Positions 17,899-27,028 of a stretch of 64,000 nucleotides of DNA are shown here, in pieces. The DNA is from Paraburkholderia sprentiae WSM5005. Lineage in GTDB: Bacteria > Pseudomonadota > Gammaproteobacteria > Burkholderiales > Burkholderiaceae. The notes below the pieces were generated by a model that had not been told where the DNA came from, did no database searches, and saw nothing but the letters and a program-made list of their open reading frames with translations. The stretch is taken from the NCBI RefSeq assembly GCF_001865575.2, contig NZ_CP017565.2:186001-250000 (forward strand). Direction: 5' to 3'. Position 1 is the first letter of the stretch, and every line of letters begins with the position of its first letter. Made by a program: the position numbers and the translations under genes.

Positions 17899-18036
17899 GT
17901 TGCGAAGCCACGCGTCGAGATACGGGCAGATGCCCTTCGCGCGTTCCAGCAGGCTGTCGGCGGTGGCCTGATCCAGCGTGCCGGCCATGGAGACGGTGAG
18001 ACTGAGTGCCATCCCGTAGGCGCCCTCGAGGCTCAT
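17899..18036 (-). pseudogene. OsmC/Ohr-family C-terminal remnant
   Basis: The minus strand reads GAYGMALSLTVSMAGTLDQA, TADSLLERAKGICPYLDAWL, like the C-terminus of OsmC/Ohr peroxide-resistance proteins, including the CPY motif with the second redox Cys. The N-terminal half is missing, and the fragment abuts the flavoprotein remnant head-on at about 17898, a deletion or inversion junction. Confidence 0.5.
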
Positions 18037-18066
18037 CTACATCGACAGCGCGATTCCCCGTTGGGC

Positions 18067-18303
18067 TCAGCGCAGCAGCTTGCGGCGCTCGGCCGGCGAA
18101 TAGTTGCTGAGGTGCCCTTCGCGCGCCGCCTGACGCCGCGCGCAGGAGATGATCGCGCGGCTCTTGCCGGGCGAGGCCGGCGCGCTGACCTGCTTGTCCA
18201 GCGCGGTGCCGCCGCATTGCGGGCAGACGGGCGCGTGGCCGGCGCGCACCAGCGTTTCGAATGCGTGGCCGCAGGCCGCGCAGCGATAGTCGTACAGGGG
18301 CAT
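18067..18303 (-). CDS. FmdB-type zinc ribbon protein
   Basis: A 78-residue zinc-ribbon protein with two CxxC pairs (YRCAACGHAF and CPQCGG) and an N-terminal MPLYDYRCAACG typical of the FmdB regulatory family. The C-terminal tail (SNYSPAERRKLLR) is basic. Zn ribbons of this family occur beside nif and other metalloenzyme genes, but no function is proven. It appears intact although both neighbours are broken. Confidence 0.75.
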   Translation of the reverse strand: MPLYDYRCAACGHAFETLVRAGHAPVCPQCGGTALDKQVSAPASPGKSRAIISCARRQAAREGHLSNYSPAERRKLLR

Positions 18304-18321
18304 AGTGATCAGATCTCCGTT

Positions 18322-18764
18322 TCAGGTGGATGCGGCGCAGCGGATCGCCCGTTGGTGCGAGCTGTGGTCCGTCATTGCGGCGCAGCCTTCGTACGGCATG
18401 TCCGGGGCCGGTGCTTGCGCGCCGAGCCCGATCCAGGTGTTCACCAAGGCCGCATTGAAGCCGACCATGCGGCGCTCGTCGCATTGCATCCGCGGCCGGC
18501 GGATCAGCAGCGGCTCGGCCAGCAACAGCGCCAGGGCGACATTGGCGCCGATCGTTTCCGGCACCACTTCGCTCGACTTGATGCGCGGTGCCGCGCGGTA
18601 GAACCTCTCGCTGACCGGCCGCGGCGCCATGAAGGCCCGCAGCGTGCGGCGATCCAGAGCCAGCTCAATAGGTTGCGCACGTCGAGTGTGTGGCCGGCTA
18701 TGCGCAGCAGGGCTTTCTGGCGCGCATTGCCGGAGCAGCCGGGTTTTTGGGTGAGGTGGGCCAT
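18322..18764 (-). pseudogene. ArsC-like nitrogenase-associated protein (NifO type), frameshifted
   Basis: The start MAHLTQKPGCSGNARQKALL and AGHTLDVRNLL matches ArsC-family NifO proteins; after an indel near 18660-18680 the other frame continues RRTLRAFMAPRPVSERFYRA, KSSEVVPETIGANVALALLL and ends near 18322. The Cys of PGC corresponds to the ArsC active site. In Azotobacter NifO influences molybdenum use, but this copy is broken. The first residues may also have lost three codons (usually FYE before KPGC). Confidence 0.72.
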
Positions 18765-18785
18765 TGCCGGGGTTTTCAGGTTTGA

Positions 18786-18895
18786 CGCAGCAGTTGCAGG
18801 CAGTCGAGGCTAGCCGCCATGTCGTTGGCAGTGAAGTCGTCCTGGTAACGCACAGCCGGATCGGCGACCAGCCTGAGCAGCGTGCGCACTTGACA
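18786..18895 (-). pseudogene. Unrecognised protein, C-terminal remnant
   Basis: The minus strand reads VRTLLRLVADPAVRYQDDFT, ANDMAASLDCLQLLRQT followed by a stop, a coherent protein end with normal codon use for this region. No start or upstream homology is visible and I do not recognise the family. It probably belonged to the operon that held the NifO-like and FmdB genes. Confidence 0.35.
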
Positions 18896-18921
18896 ACGGA
18901 ATGGGACACTCGCTGCGCTCG

Positions 18922-19596
18922 CTAGAACTTCATCCCGACGCCTATTCCCAGTACCAGTGGGTCGATGTCCAGTCGGCCCAATGAACTGCCGCCGACCGAG
19001 GCGTCCGTGTGCATCCAGATCTTCTTGATATCCGCGTTGAGAAAGACGGTCTTCGTGATCTGCACGTCGACGCCAGCCTGCACCGCCGGACCGAAGCTGC
19101 TGCGTGACACCTGGATGCCTTCGGATCTCGCGCTCAGGCCGTCGTTGTAGAAGTACGTGTAGTTGACCCCCGCGCCGACATACGGTCGGATCATGCCAGC
19201 ATGGTTGAAGTGATATTGCAGCAGCAGCGTCGGTGGCAGCACGTTCACGCCACCGAGATCGCCGAGGTCAGACGTCACGTGGTGCCGCGGGGTGGCGAGA
19301 ATCAGCTCGATGCCGATCGCGTCGCGGATCATATAGGTCAGGTCCAACTCCGGCACGAGTGCGTTATTGACACTCACGCCGAGCGACGACAACGTGCCGC
19401 TGGTGTGTACTTCGGGCTCGATCGAGATGGCACGCAGACGCACAAGCACGTCACCGGCGTGGATCCCATCCGCCGGCACCTCGCCTGCCATCGTGCTTCC
19501 GTTCGCGCTTACGTCATCCGCGTATGCCCGCACTTCGAACAAACCGGTAGCGCACAGGCTTGCCACGATCATCACGGCCTTAATCACGTGCTTCAT
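18922..19596 (-). CDS. ompW: OmpW-family outer membrane protein
   Basis: A 224-residue eight-strand beta-barrel of the OmpW family. It has a signal peptide (MKHVIKAVMIVASLCATGLF to A-YAD), the LVRLRAISIEPE start of the mature part, a middle TPPTLLLQYHF-like strand (VLPPTLLLQYHFNHAGMIRP) and the C-terminal aromatic residue (GVGMKF). OmpW forms a narrow hydrophobic channel and is often induced under low oxygen. It is divergent from hemN and may share the FNR-type box at 19952. Confidence 0.88.
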   Translation of the reverse strand: MKHVIKAVMIVASLCATGLFEVRAYADDVSANGSTMAGEVPADGIHAGDVLVRLRAISIEPEVHTSGTLSSLGVSVNNALVPELDLTYMIRDAIGIELILATPRHHVTSDLGDLGGVNVLPPTLLLQYHFNHAGMIRPYVGAGVNYTYFYNDGLSARSEGIQVSRSSFGPAVQAGVDVQITKTVFLNADIKKIWMHTDASVGGSSLGRLDIDPLVLGIGVGMKF

Positions 19597-20044
19597 CGCT
19601 TTCCCCTTGTTGATGTATGCGGGGAATTGTCGACGCGCAAATCAGGGCTGCCCTTGCGCGGGATCAACCGGTCCCGATCCCGAAGTCAAGATGCGACATC
19701 GGGTCACGCGTAGGAATGTCGAGATAGCGGGAGCCTTGAGGCCGGACTTCTGCCGTCGCCACCAACACGAGCTCGCCGGGGCGTGCCGTCCCGTTGCCCG
19801 GTCGCAGGCACGTAATTTCAGGCGGCCGCCTTCGCGAGATTGCGCGCCTGAGCGTAGCGCTATTCCAGAACGAACGTCCGTGTATATCACGAACACGTCC
19901 CGCGCCTCGCCTCTCACCTACACAGGACTATCGTGCTCACGACACCTCGTATTGATACAGATCAGCGCTTTCCAGGCTCCATGCAGGACAATCGGGGCAG
20001 CCGTGTTCGCCGCGCTGTCCGCGCAGAAGGTTCTGGAGATGGGG
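19597..20044. other. Divergent ompW-hemN control region
   Basis: A 448-base gap between divergent ompW and hemN. It carries an FNR/Anr-type box (19952-19965) about 80 bases before the hemN start. I see no convincing gene; the frame that stays open upstream of hemN has no family similarity. Confidence 0.5.
19952..19965. promoter_or_regulatory. FNR/Anr-type box upstream of hemN
   Basis: TTGATACAGATCAG matches the TTGAT-N4-ATCAA anaerobic box with one change at the last base. It predicts induction of hemN under low oxygen by an FNR-like regulator. Confidence 0.65.
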
Positions 20045-21502
20045 ATGAAGAAACGAATACACCGCGAAGCAGACTATCAGCCGAAGCAGCGCGCGCGGAT
20101 GCGGGAAGCGGCATCCCGAGCGCCTGACAGTCCGGAGATTCCCGCGGAGGTGGTTCGCCACTTCGACCGTTCGGGGCCTCGCTATACCTCATATCCCACC
20201 GCAGATCGATTTCACCCCGGGTTCGAGGAGCGGGCATACGAACGTCAGCTTGCCGCTCGTGCTACTGCTGAGAATAATCCGCCGCTCTCGCTATATGTTC
20301 ATCTGCCGTTTTGCAGATCGCTCTGCTACTTCTGCGCATGCAACAAGGTCATTACGCACGACCATGGCTGCAGCGCTAGATATCTGAGCTACCTCGTTCG
20401 TGAGATGGACCTGGTCGCGTCACATCTCGGACCTGACCGGCGAACCGTGCAGCTGCATCTGGGAGGTGGAACGCCGACCTTCTTCCCCGTTGCCGAGCTC
20501 GAAGAGCTTGTCCAGCAACTGCAGAACCGCTTCGCGTTCTCGATCGACGCAGAACTCGCCATCGAAATTGACCCGCGAACCGTCAGCACTAAAACGCTTT
20601 CACCACTCGCGCGCCTCGGCTTCAACCGAGCGAGCTTCGGCGTACAGGACTTTGCTACCAACGTCCAGCAGGCTGTCAATCGCATCCAGCCACTCGATGT
20701 GGTGGAACGCGCACTCAGCGGCGCACGCGATGCGGGATTTTCCTCAATTAACGTCGACCTGATCTACGGTTTGCCACAGCAGACTGTCGCCAGCTTTGCC
20801 CACACACTGGACGAGGTGATCCGGCTGGCGCCCGATCGCGTCGCGCTCTACAACTACGCGCACCTGCCAGACCGCTTCAAGGCCCAGCGATTAATTGACG
20901 CAGCCCGATTGCCATCGACCGAGGAGCGCCTGCGCATATTTATGCTCTCGGCCCAGCGCTTTCTCGATGCCGGATACATCTATATCGGTCTCGACCATTT
21001 CGCCAGACCCGACGACGAGCTGAGCATTGCGTTGCGCAACGGTAGCCTCCATCGCAATTTCCAAGGCTACACGACGTACGCGGAGTGCGATCTGGTCGGC
21101 TTCGGTGTGTCGGCCATCGGCAAGATCGGCAGCGCGTACAGTCAGTCGACGAGCTCGTTGCAAAGCTACTACCGATCACTCGACGAAGGCCGGCTTCCGG
21201 TCGAACGCGGAATTGCCCTGTCGCCTGACGATGCGTTGCGTCGGGAGGTGATCATGACGCTCATGTGCAGCGTGCCGCTGAATTTCGCGGCGATCTCGCT
21301 AGCGCATCAGATCGACTTCGTCCGCTATTTCTCAAGTGAGCTTACCGCCCTGGAACCATACCGGGAGGCGGGACTGGTGAGCATCGATGGAAACGGCATC
21401 TCGATTCCCCCAAAAGGCCGGTTCTTCGTGCGCGCAGTGGCCATGGTGTTCGACGGTTATCTGGAGCGCCCCTCGAGCGCGTCCTGGTCAAAACTGATCT
21501 AG
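20045..21502 (+). CDS. hemN: Oxygen-independent coproporphyrinogen III dehydrogenase
   Basis: A 485-residue HemN radical SAM enzyme that makes protoporphyrinogen IX for haem without oxygen. The cluster motif CRSLCYFC (plus a following Cys) is present, preceded by FDRSGPRYTSYPTADRFHPG, the HemN signature; GGGTPTF is the SAM-binding Gly motif. The start at ATG 20045 follows GGAG at 7 bases; the frame is open far upstream but without similarity. Haem made this way would feed the neighbouring oxidase and the truncated haemoglobin under microaerobic conditions. Confidence 0.93.
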   Translation: MKKRIHREADYQPKQRARMREAASRAPDSPEIPAEVVRHFDRSGPRYTSYPTADRFHPGFEERAYERQLAARATAENNPPLSLYVHLPFCRSLCYFCACNKVITHDHGCSARYLSYLVREMDLVASHLGPDRRTVQLHLGGGTPTFFPVAELEELVQQLQNRFAFSIDAELAIEIDPRTVSTKTLSPLARLGFNRASFGVQDFATNVQQAVNRIQPLDVVERALSGARDAGFSSINVDLIYGLPQQTVASFAHTLDEVIRLAPDRVALYNYAHLPDRFKAQRLIDAARLPSTEERLRIFMLSAQRFLDAGYIYIGLDHFARPDDELSIALRNGSLHRNFQGYTTYAECDLVGFGVSAIGKIGSAYSQSTSSLQSYYRSLDEGRLPVERGIALSPDDALRREVIMTLMCSVPLNFAAISLAHQIDFVRYFSSELTALEPYREAGLVSIDGNGISIPPKGRFFVRAVAMVFDGYLERPSSASWSKLI

Positions 21503-21979
21503 CGGCACGACCGTCGGTGGCTGGCGCAAACAACGCGACAAGAAGTGTTCGTCGAACTCCGAAATAGCAACGCCAAGGTGCGTATTTGCTGATCCGGATC
21601 AGATTGTCCCGCGCATCGAGAATGCTGCGAGCGTTGCATTACCCGCAAACTGCGCCGTCAGCAAGGTGTTCCCCTGTTCACACGGGCGCCGTAAAGTCTG
21701 TCCTTCGTTCCCCGCCACGTGCCCCGTTACGATCCTCGATTGCCAGATCGAGGCCATCCCTCGCAGCCTGGCTCTGCTTCAGTTCAGCCATGAAGACATG
21801 GGCGATCGCCTGATATAGCCCGCGCACTGCGTCAGTGCACCGCACCCGCCGCTTTGTTCATCCTTGATCGACATCAATCACAAAGCTGGCCGGTTGTCGG
21901 ACCATGACGCTGCGAGTGTGATGCCGCATGCGTCAAGCCAGCCTCAGGTCAAAAGTGCCACAACCCGGACTTAACCACT
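21503..21979. other. Region between hemN and cyoA with a LysR-like scrap
   Basis: A 477-base gap. Around 21660-21705 the reading LRRQQGVPLFTRAP then a stop resembles the end of a LysR helix-turn-helix, probably a remnant. The only clear functional site is the FNR-type box at 21864-21877. No other gene is seen. Confidence 0.4.
21864..21877. promoter_or_regulatory. Perfect FNR/Anr box upstream of cyoABCD
   Basis: TTGATCGACATCAA is an exact TTGAT-N4-ATCAA palindrome, 102 bases before the cyoA start. At that position it can act as an activator site for low-oxygen expression, or as a repressor site depending on the transcription start. Confidence 0.8.
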
Positions 21980-22876
21980 ATGACAGACAGAAAAGCCTTA
22001 AGGAAACGGTCGATAGCCATCGTCACGACATTGAGCGCCTGTCTATCGGGATGTGATCTGACTGTGCTTGATCCAAAAGGGAGCGTCGGCGCGGCCGAGA
22101 AGTCGCTGATCGCCACTGCCACGTGGGCGATGCTGATCGTCGTGATCCCGGTGATCCTGCTGACGCTGTTCTTCGCGTGGCGCTACCGTGCGTCGAACCG
22201 TCACGCGGTCTATGCACCCAAATGGGCGCACTCGACGGCGATCGAGATCGTCGTCTGGACGATCCCCGCCCTGATCATCCTGTACCTCGGTATCCTGACG
22301 TGGCGCACCACGCATGAGCTCGACCCGTACCAGCCGCTGCAGTCGAGCGTGAAGCCGATCGACGTCGAGGTGGTCGCGCTCGACTGGAAGTGGCTCTTCA
22401 TCTACCCGGACCTCGGCATTGCGTCGGTGAACCAGCTCGCCGTGCCAGTCGATACGCCGGTGAATTTCCGGATCACGTCGGACTCGGTGATGAACTCATT
22501 CTTCATCCCGCAACTCGGCACCCAGGCGTATGCAATGGTCGGCATGCAGACCCGTCTGCACCTGATCGCGGATGCACCGGGAAATTTCGAAGGTATGTCC
22601 GCCAACTTCAGCGGCAAGGGATTCGCCGACATGAAGTTCCGCACGCTCGCGACGAGCGCCACCGACTTCGACGCATGGGTGCGGAAGGTCAAGGCTTCGC
22701 CGGACCGCCTGAGCATGGACGAATACGCCGAAGTCGCGAAGCCGAGCGAGAAGCAGTCGGTACGCTACTTCTCATCGATCGACCAGCACCTGTTCCGCAA
22801 CATCGTTGCCCGATACAACAACGGCAACGTCACGGCCTTCCGCGACGCCGCCTGTCGCACGCAGACCACGGAGTAA
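21980..22876 (+). CDS. cyoA: Cytochrome bo3-type ubiquinol oxidase subunit II
   Basis: A 298-residue subunit II with a lipoprotein signal (lipobox LSGC, residues 22-25), two transmembrane helices (around 40-65 and 85-105) and a periplasmic cupredoxin domain (VEVVALDWKWLFIYPDLGIA, FFIPQLGTQAYAMVGMQTRL, SANFSGKGFADM). The CuA ligands of cytochrome c oxidases are absent, as expected for a quinol oxidase. First gene of the cyoABCD operon; an FNR box lies upstream. Confidence 0.93.
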   Translation: MTDRKALRKRSIAIVTTLSACLSGCDLTVLDPKGSVGAAEKSLIATATWAMLIVVIPVILLTLFFAWRYRASNRHAVYAPKWAHSTAIEIVVWTIPALIILYLGILTWRTTHELDPYQPLQSSVKPIDVEVVALDWKWLFIYPDLGIASVNQLAVPVDTPVNFRITSDSVMNSFFIPQLGTQAYAMVGMQTRLHLIADAPGNFEGMSANFSGKGFADMKFRTLATSATDFDAWVRKVKASPDRLSMDEYAEVAKPSEKQSVRYFSSIDQHLFRNIVARYNNGNVTAFRDAACRTQTTE

Positions 22877-22879
22877 GCC

Positions 22880-24886
22880 ATGTTTGGAAAACTCACGCCC
22901 GGCGCGATCCCGTTCGATCAGCCGATCATCATGGGCGCGGCCGCGTTCATGGCGCTCATCGTGCTGGCGGTGATCGCCACGCTCACGAAGCTCTGCCGCT
23001 GGAAGTGGCTCTGGACCGAGTGGCTGACAAGCGTCGATCACAAGAAGATTGGCATCATGTACATCATCGTCGCGGTGCTGATGCTCGTGCGCGGTTTTGT
23101 CGACGCCGTAATGATGCGGCTTCAGCTCGCGATCGCGTTTCACGGCCCCGGTTACCTGCCGCCGCACCACTACGACCAGATATTCACCGCGCACGGTGTC
23201 ATCATGATCTTTTTCATGGCGATGGCGCTGATGGTCGGCCTCTTCAATCTTGTCGTGCCGCTGCAGATCGGCGCGCGCGACGTCGCCTTCCCATTCCTGA
23301 ATTCGCTGAGCTTCTGGATGACGGCGATCAGCGCGATCCTGATCAATCTGTCGCTCGTGGTCGGCGAGTTCGCGCAGGTCGGCTGGCTCGCGTATCCACC
23401 GCTGTCGGAGCTGCAGTTTAGTCCCGGCGTCGGGGTCGACTACTACATCTGGAGTCTGCAGCTCTCTGGCGTCGGTACGCTGATTACCGCGATCAACTTC
23501 TTCGTGACGATAGTGAAGCTGCGCGCGCCCGGCATGACGCTGATGAAGATGCCGGTGTTCACGTGGACCGCGCTGTGCTCGAACGTGCTGATCATGGCAA
23601 CGTTCCCGATCCTGACCGTGACGCTCGCACTGCTCGGCCTCGACCGCTACGCAGGCATGCACTTTTTCACAAATGAGCTCGGCGGCAACGCGATGCTGTA
23701 CTTGAACCTGATCTGGGCGTGGGGCCACCCGGAGGTGTACATCCTCGTGCTGCCCGCGTTCGGCATCTATTCGGAAGTGATCGCGACCTTCGCGAAGAAA
23801 CCGCTGTTTGGCTACAGAACGATGGTCTACGCGTCGTGCGCGATCACGGTGCTCGCATTCCTCGTGTGGGCGCACCACTTCTTCACGATGGGTTCCGGCG
23901 CGGACGTTAACGCGTTCTTCGGCATTATGACGATGGTCATCGCGATCCCCACCGGCGTGAAAATCTTCAACTGGCTGTTCACGATGTACCGCGGTCGCAT
24001 CGAGTTCACCGCACCCGTGCTGTGGACGATCGGCTTCATGGTCACGTTCACGATCGGCGGCATGACGGGCGTGATGATGGCGATCCCGGGCGTGGACTTC
24101 GTGCTGCACAACAGCCTGTTCCTGATCGCGCACTTTCACAACGCGATCATAGGCGGCGTCGTGTTCGGCTATCTCGCGGGCTTCCATTACTGGTTCCCGA
24201 AGGCGTTCGGCTTCAGGCTTAACGAGAAGCTCGGCAAGCGGGCGTTCTGGTGCTGGTTCGTCGGCTTCTACGTGTCGTTCGTGCCGCTCTACGTGCTCGG
24301 CTTCATGGGCATGACCCGGCGCCTGAATCACTACGACAACCCGGCCTGGCATCCCTGGCTGTTCGTCGCCGCATGCGGCGTGGCGCTGATCGCACTCGGT
24401 GTCGTGCACCAGATCGCCCAGGTCGCCGTGAGCGTGATCCATCGCAACGAGCCGGAATACGGCGACCTGACGGGCGACCCGTGGAACGGCCGCACGCTCG
24501 AATGGGCCACCGCGTCGCCGCCCGCTGTCTACAACTTCGCGCGCATACCGGTCGTCCACCAGCTCGACGCGTTCGCGCACATGAAGGAAAGCGGCGCAGC
24601 AAATGCCGCACTGGCGCATTACGAGGACATCCACCTACCGTCGAACACCGCGGACGGGTTCCTGATCGGCGCATTCAGCCTTGTGCTCGGCTTCGCTGGC
24701 GTCTGGCACATCACGTGGCTCGCCGTGCTGGCCTTCGTCGCGATCGTCGCCGCGCTGATCGCGCGTAGCTTCCGCGACGACCATGGCTACGTGATTCCGG
24801 CCTCGCGCGTGCGCGAAATCGAAGCACGACGCGGCAGCGCACCCACCCCGGCCGACCTTGAATTACCCGAATCCGCGGAGACCTGA
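22880..24886 (+). CDS. cyoB: Cytochrome bo3-type ubiquinol oxidase subunit I
   Basis: A 668-residue haem-copper oxidase subunit I, the catalytic, proton-pumping part. It follows the quinol-oxidase pattern: [23 protein letters not shown] with a haem b His, WGHPEVYI with the His-Tyr pair near residue 282, HHFFTMG with the CuB His residues, and LIAHFHN with the haem o3 and haem b ligands. It starts 3 bases after cyoA. This is normally a low-affinity oxidase, so its place inside a nif cluster under an FNR box is unusual. Confidence 0.95.
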   Translation: MFGKLTPGAIPFDQPIIMGAAAFMALIVLAVIATLTKLCRWKWLWTEWLTSVDHKKIGIMYIIVAVLMLVRGFVDAVMMRLQLAIAFHGPGYLPPHHYDQIFTAHGVIMIFFMAMALMVGLFNLVVPLQIGARDVAFPFLNSLSFWMTAISAILINLSLVVGEFAQVGWLAYPPLSELQFSPGVGVDYYIWSLQLSGVGTLITAINFFVTIVKLRAPGMTLMKMPVFTWTALCSNVLIMATFPILTVTLALLGLDRYAGMHFFTNELGGNAMLYLNLIWAWGHPEVYILVLPAFGIYSEVIATFAKKPLFGYRTMVYASCAITVLAFLVWAHHFFTMGSGADVNAFFGIMTMVIAIPTGVKIFNWLFTMYRGRIEFTAPVLWTIGFMVTFTIGGMTGVMMAIPGVDFVLHNSLFLIAHFHNAIIGGVVFGYLAGFHYWFPKAFGFRLNEKLGKRAFWCWFVGFYVSFVPLYVLGFMGMTRRLNHYDNPAWHPWLFVAACGVALIALGVVHQIAQVAVSVIHRNEPEYGDLTGDPWNGRTLEWATASPPAVYNFARIPVVHQLDAFAHMKESGAANAALAHYEDIHLPSNTADGFLIGAFSLVLGFAGVWHITWLAVLAFVAIVAALIARSFRDDHGYVIPASRVREIEARRGSAPTPADLELPESAET

Positions 24887-24889
24887 TCC

Positions 24890-25498
24890 ATGACGCAACC
24901 TGCATTACTCGTCTATCACGGCAGGTCGAGCGCTGACCACGGCCCAACGCCCACCGTGTTCGGCTTCTGGCTGTACCTGATGACCGACTGCATGCTGTTC
25001 GCGTCGCTGTTCGCCGTGTTCGCCGTAATGGCGCACCAGTTCGCGGGTGGCGCGTCCGGACGGGACCTGTTCGACATCCCGGGTGTCGCACTTGAAACCG
25101 GCGCGCTGCTGCTGAGCAGCACCACCTACGGCTTCGCGATGCTCGGCGCGCAGCGCCAGGGGCGTGGTGCCGTGATCGGCTGGCTCCTCGTGACGTTCGT
25201 GCTTGGCGCGCTGTTCCTCGCGTTAGAGCTGCGCGAATTCTCGCACCTGGTCGCCAACGGTGCTGGGCCCAGTCGCAGCGCCTTCCTGTCGTCGTTCTTC
25301 ACGCTGGTCGGCACCCACGGCCTGCACGTGACAGCGGGCCTCGTCTGGATGGCCGTGCTCGTCGTGCATGTCGTCCGCTCACCTGAACTGTCCGGTCGCG
25401 ACCTCACGAGTCTGACATGCCTGAGCCTCTTCTGGCACTTCCTCGACATCGTGTGGATCTGCGTGTTTTCGTTTGTCTATCTCGGGAGCATGCTCTAA
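24890..25498 (+). CDS. cyoC: Cytochrome bo3-type ubiquinol oxidase subunit III
   Basis: A 202-residue membrane protein with five predicted helices, matching subunit III of quinol oxidases (FGFWLYLMTDCMLFASLFAV, FTLVGTHGLHVTAGLVWMAV, SLFWHFLDIVWICVFSFVYL). It stabilises the catalytic subunit. It follows cyoB by 3 bases. Confidence 0.93.
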   Translation: MTQPALLVYHGRSSADHGPTPTVFGFWLYLMTDCMLFASLFAVFAVMAHQFAGGASGRDLFDIPGVALETGALLLSSTTYGFAMLGAQRQGRGAVIGWLLVTFVLGALFLALELREFSHLVANGAGPSRSAFLSSFFTLVGTHGLHVTAGLVWMAVLVVHVVRSPELSGRDLTSLTCLSLFWHFLDIVWICVFSFVYLGSML

Positions 25499-25831
25499 AT
25501 GGTCCATTCACACTCGACGTCCACGACCGCCTCGCGTGGTGACGTCGCCGGTTATATCACCGGTTTCGTGCTTGCCGTGGCGCTGACTGCTGGCTCATTC
25601 TCGATCGTCACGCAACGGTTGCTGCCGTCCGGTTCCGCGATTATGGCGCTCGCGTTGCTGGCGTTCGTGCAGATCGTCGTGCATCTGGTGACGTTCCTGC
25701 ATCTCGACCTGTCGCGCGGCCAGCGCTGGAACGCGCTGGCGTTATGCTACACCGCGCTCGCCGCGCTGTTCCTGATCTTCGGCACGATCTGGGTAATGCA
25801 CAATGTCAGCATGAACATGATGTCGCGCTGA
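25499..25831 (+). CDS. cyoD: Cytochrome bo3-type ubiquinol oxidase subunit IV
   Basis: A 110-residue protein with three transmembrane helices, the normal size and layout of CyoD (GYITGFVLAVALTAGSFSIV, VQIVVHLVTFLHLDLSRGQR, FGTIWVMHNVSMNMM). It begins directly after the cyoC stop codon. No cyoE (haem o synthase) follows, so haem o must be made by a gene elsewhere. Confidence 0.92.
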   Translation: MVHSHSTSTTASRGDVAGYITGFVLAVALTAGSFSIVTQRLLPSGSAIMALALLAFVQIVVHLVTFLHLDLSRGQRWNALALCYTALAALFLIFGTIWVMHNVSMNMMSR

Positions 25832-25936
25832 CTCGCCACCAGCGCGAAACTGTCTGGTCACGTCATCGCGGACCCGGCATGCAGCCGTCGACCGCGCGCG
25901 TAGTGTTGTGCTGCACCGTTCTACCGGTCTTTCTTC

Positions 25937-27019
25937 ATGAACAGTCCGAATCACCCTGTTCCCGCCAATGAGCAATTGCCCCATCGCAAGGTCATCCGCT
26001 CGTGGCTGACACCGTTCGCCGAACGCCGCACCGCCTACGCGCTTCTGCTGCTCGTGTTCGACTACGTTTTGCTATTGTGTGCGCTCGCCGCGAGCGTGTT
26101 CGCGCACAGGTTCATGCTGAAGACCGTATTCGGATGCATGGCGGGCTTCGTCATCGGACGGCTCTTCGTCATCGGTCACGACGCATGTCATGAGAGCCTG
26201 ACCCGGCACCGCACGCTTAACCGCTGGCTGGGCCGGATCGCCTTCCTGCCGTCGCTCACGCCTTACAGCCTGTGGCAAGTGGGTCACAACGTGGTGCATC
26301 ACGGCTACACGAACCTGAAAGGCGTCGATTTTGTGTGGGCACCGCTGACGATCCAAGAATATCGCGCCTTGAGTGGGCCACGGCGCGCACTGGAACGTAT
26401 GTATCGCAGCGGCTGGGCGCCCGGTCTCTACTACATGATCGAAATTTGGTGGACGAAGATGTTTTTCCCGTCGCGGGCCGCAATGCCGACGCGGCGCCCC
26501 GTGTTCTTCCGTGACTGCACGCTGGTATCGGTGTTCGCACTGCTGTGGATCGGCGCGCTCGCGTGGATCGCTCGCGCGACGCAGCGGGGGGTGGTCCCGT
26601 CAATCGCATGCGGGTTCGGGGTGCCGTTCCTGTTCTGGTGCGCGATGGTGGGTTTCGTCGTGTACGCGCACCACACGCATCCGCAAATCCGCTGGTACGA
26701 CGATCGCGCGAAATGGGGGCGTTCGGATCCGTTCGTATCTACGACGGTGCACTTGACCTTTCGCTGGCGTTTTGGCGCGCTGTTTCATCACATCATGGAG
26801 CACACCGCGCATCACGTCGACATGAGTCTCCCTCTATACGGGCTCGTCGGTGCTCAGCGAACCCTCGAAGCGATGCTTCCGGAACGGATCGTCGTGCAGC
26901 GGTTTTCGTGGCGTTGGTACTTCGACACCGCACGAGGCTGCAAACTATACGATTTTTCGACTGATCAGTGGACCGATTTCGCTGGTCGCGCGACGTACGT
27001 TCCTCTTAAGACTCGCTAA
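25937..27019 (+). CDS. Membrane fatty acid desaturase
   Basis: A 360-residue membrane di-iron desaturase/hydroxylase with the three His boxes HDACHE, HNVVHH and HTAHH and four to six transmembrane helices. It would introduce a double bond into an acyl chain using oxygen and reductant. It lies about 105 bases after cyoD and before the nif haemoglobin block. The box pattern is of the FA_desaturase superfamily; other substrates are possible. An oxygen-using membrane enzyme beside an oxidase may tune membranes to low oxygen, which is inference. Confidence 0.85.
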   Translation: MNSPNHPVPANEQLPHRKVIRSWLTPFAERRTAYALLLLVFDYVLLLCALAASVFAHRFMLKTVFGCMAGFVIGRLFVIGHDACHESLTRHRTLNRWLGRIAFLPSLTPYSLWQVGHNVVHHGYTNLKGVDFVWAPLTIQEYRALSGPRRALERMYRSGWAPGLYYMIEIWWTKMFFPSRAAMPTRRPVFFRDCTLVSVFALLWIGALAWIARATQRGVVPSIACGFGVPFLFWCAMVGFVVYAHHTHPQIRWYDDRAKWGRSDPFVSTTVHLTFRWRFGALFHHIMEHTAHHVDMSLPLYGLVGAQRTLEAMLPERIVVQRFSWRWYFDTARGCKLYDFSTDQWTDFAGRATYVPLKTR

Positions 27020-27028
27020 CAAAGCCTG

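Noticed and set aside
22772..24634. 620-codon minus-strand frame rich in His, Arg and Glu
   Set aside because: It is antisense to cyoB; its composition is what the third-codon GC bias of cyoB predicts.
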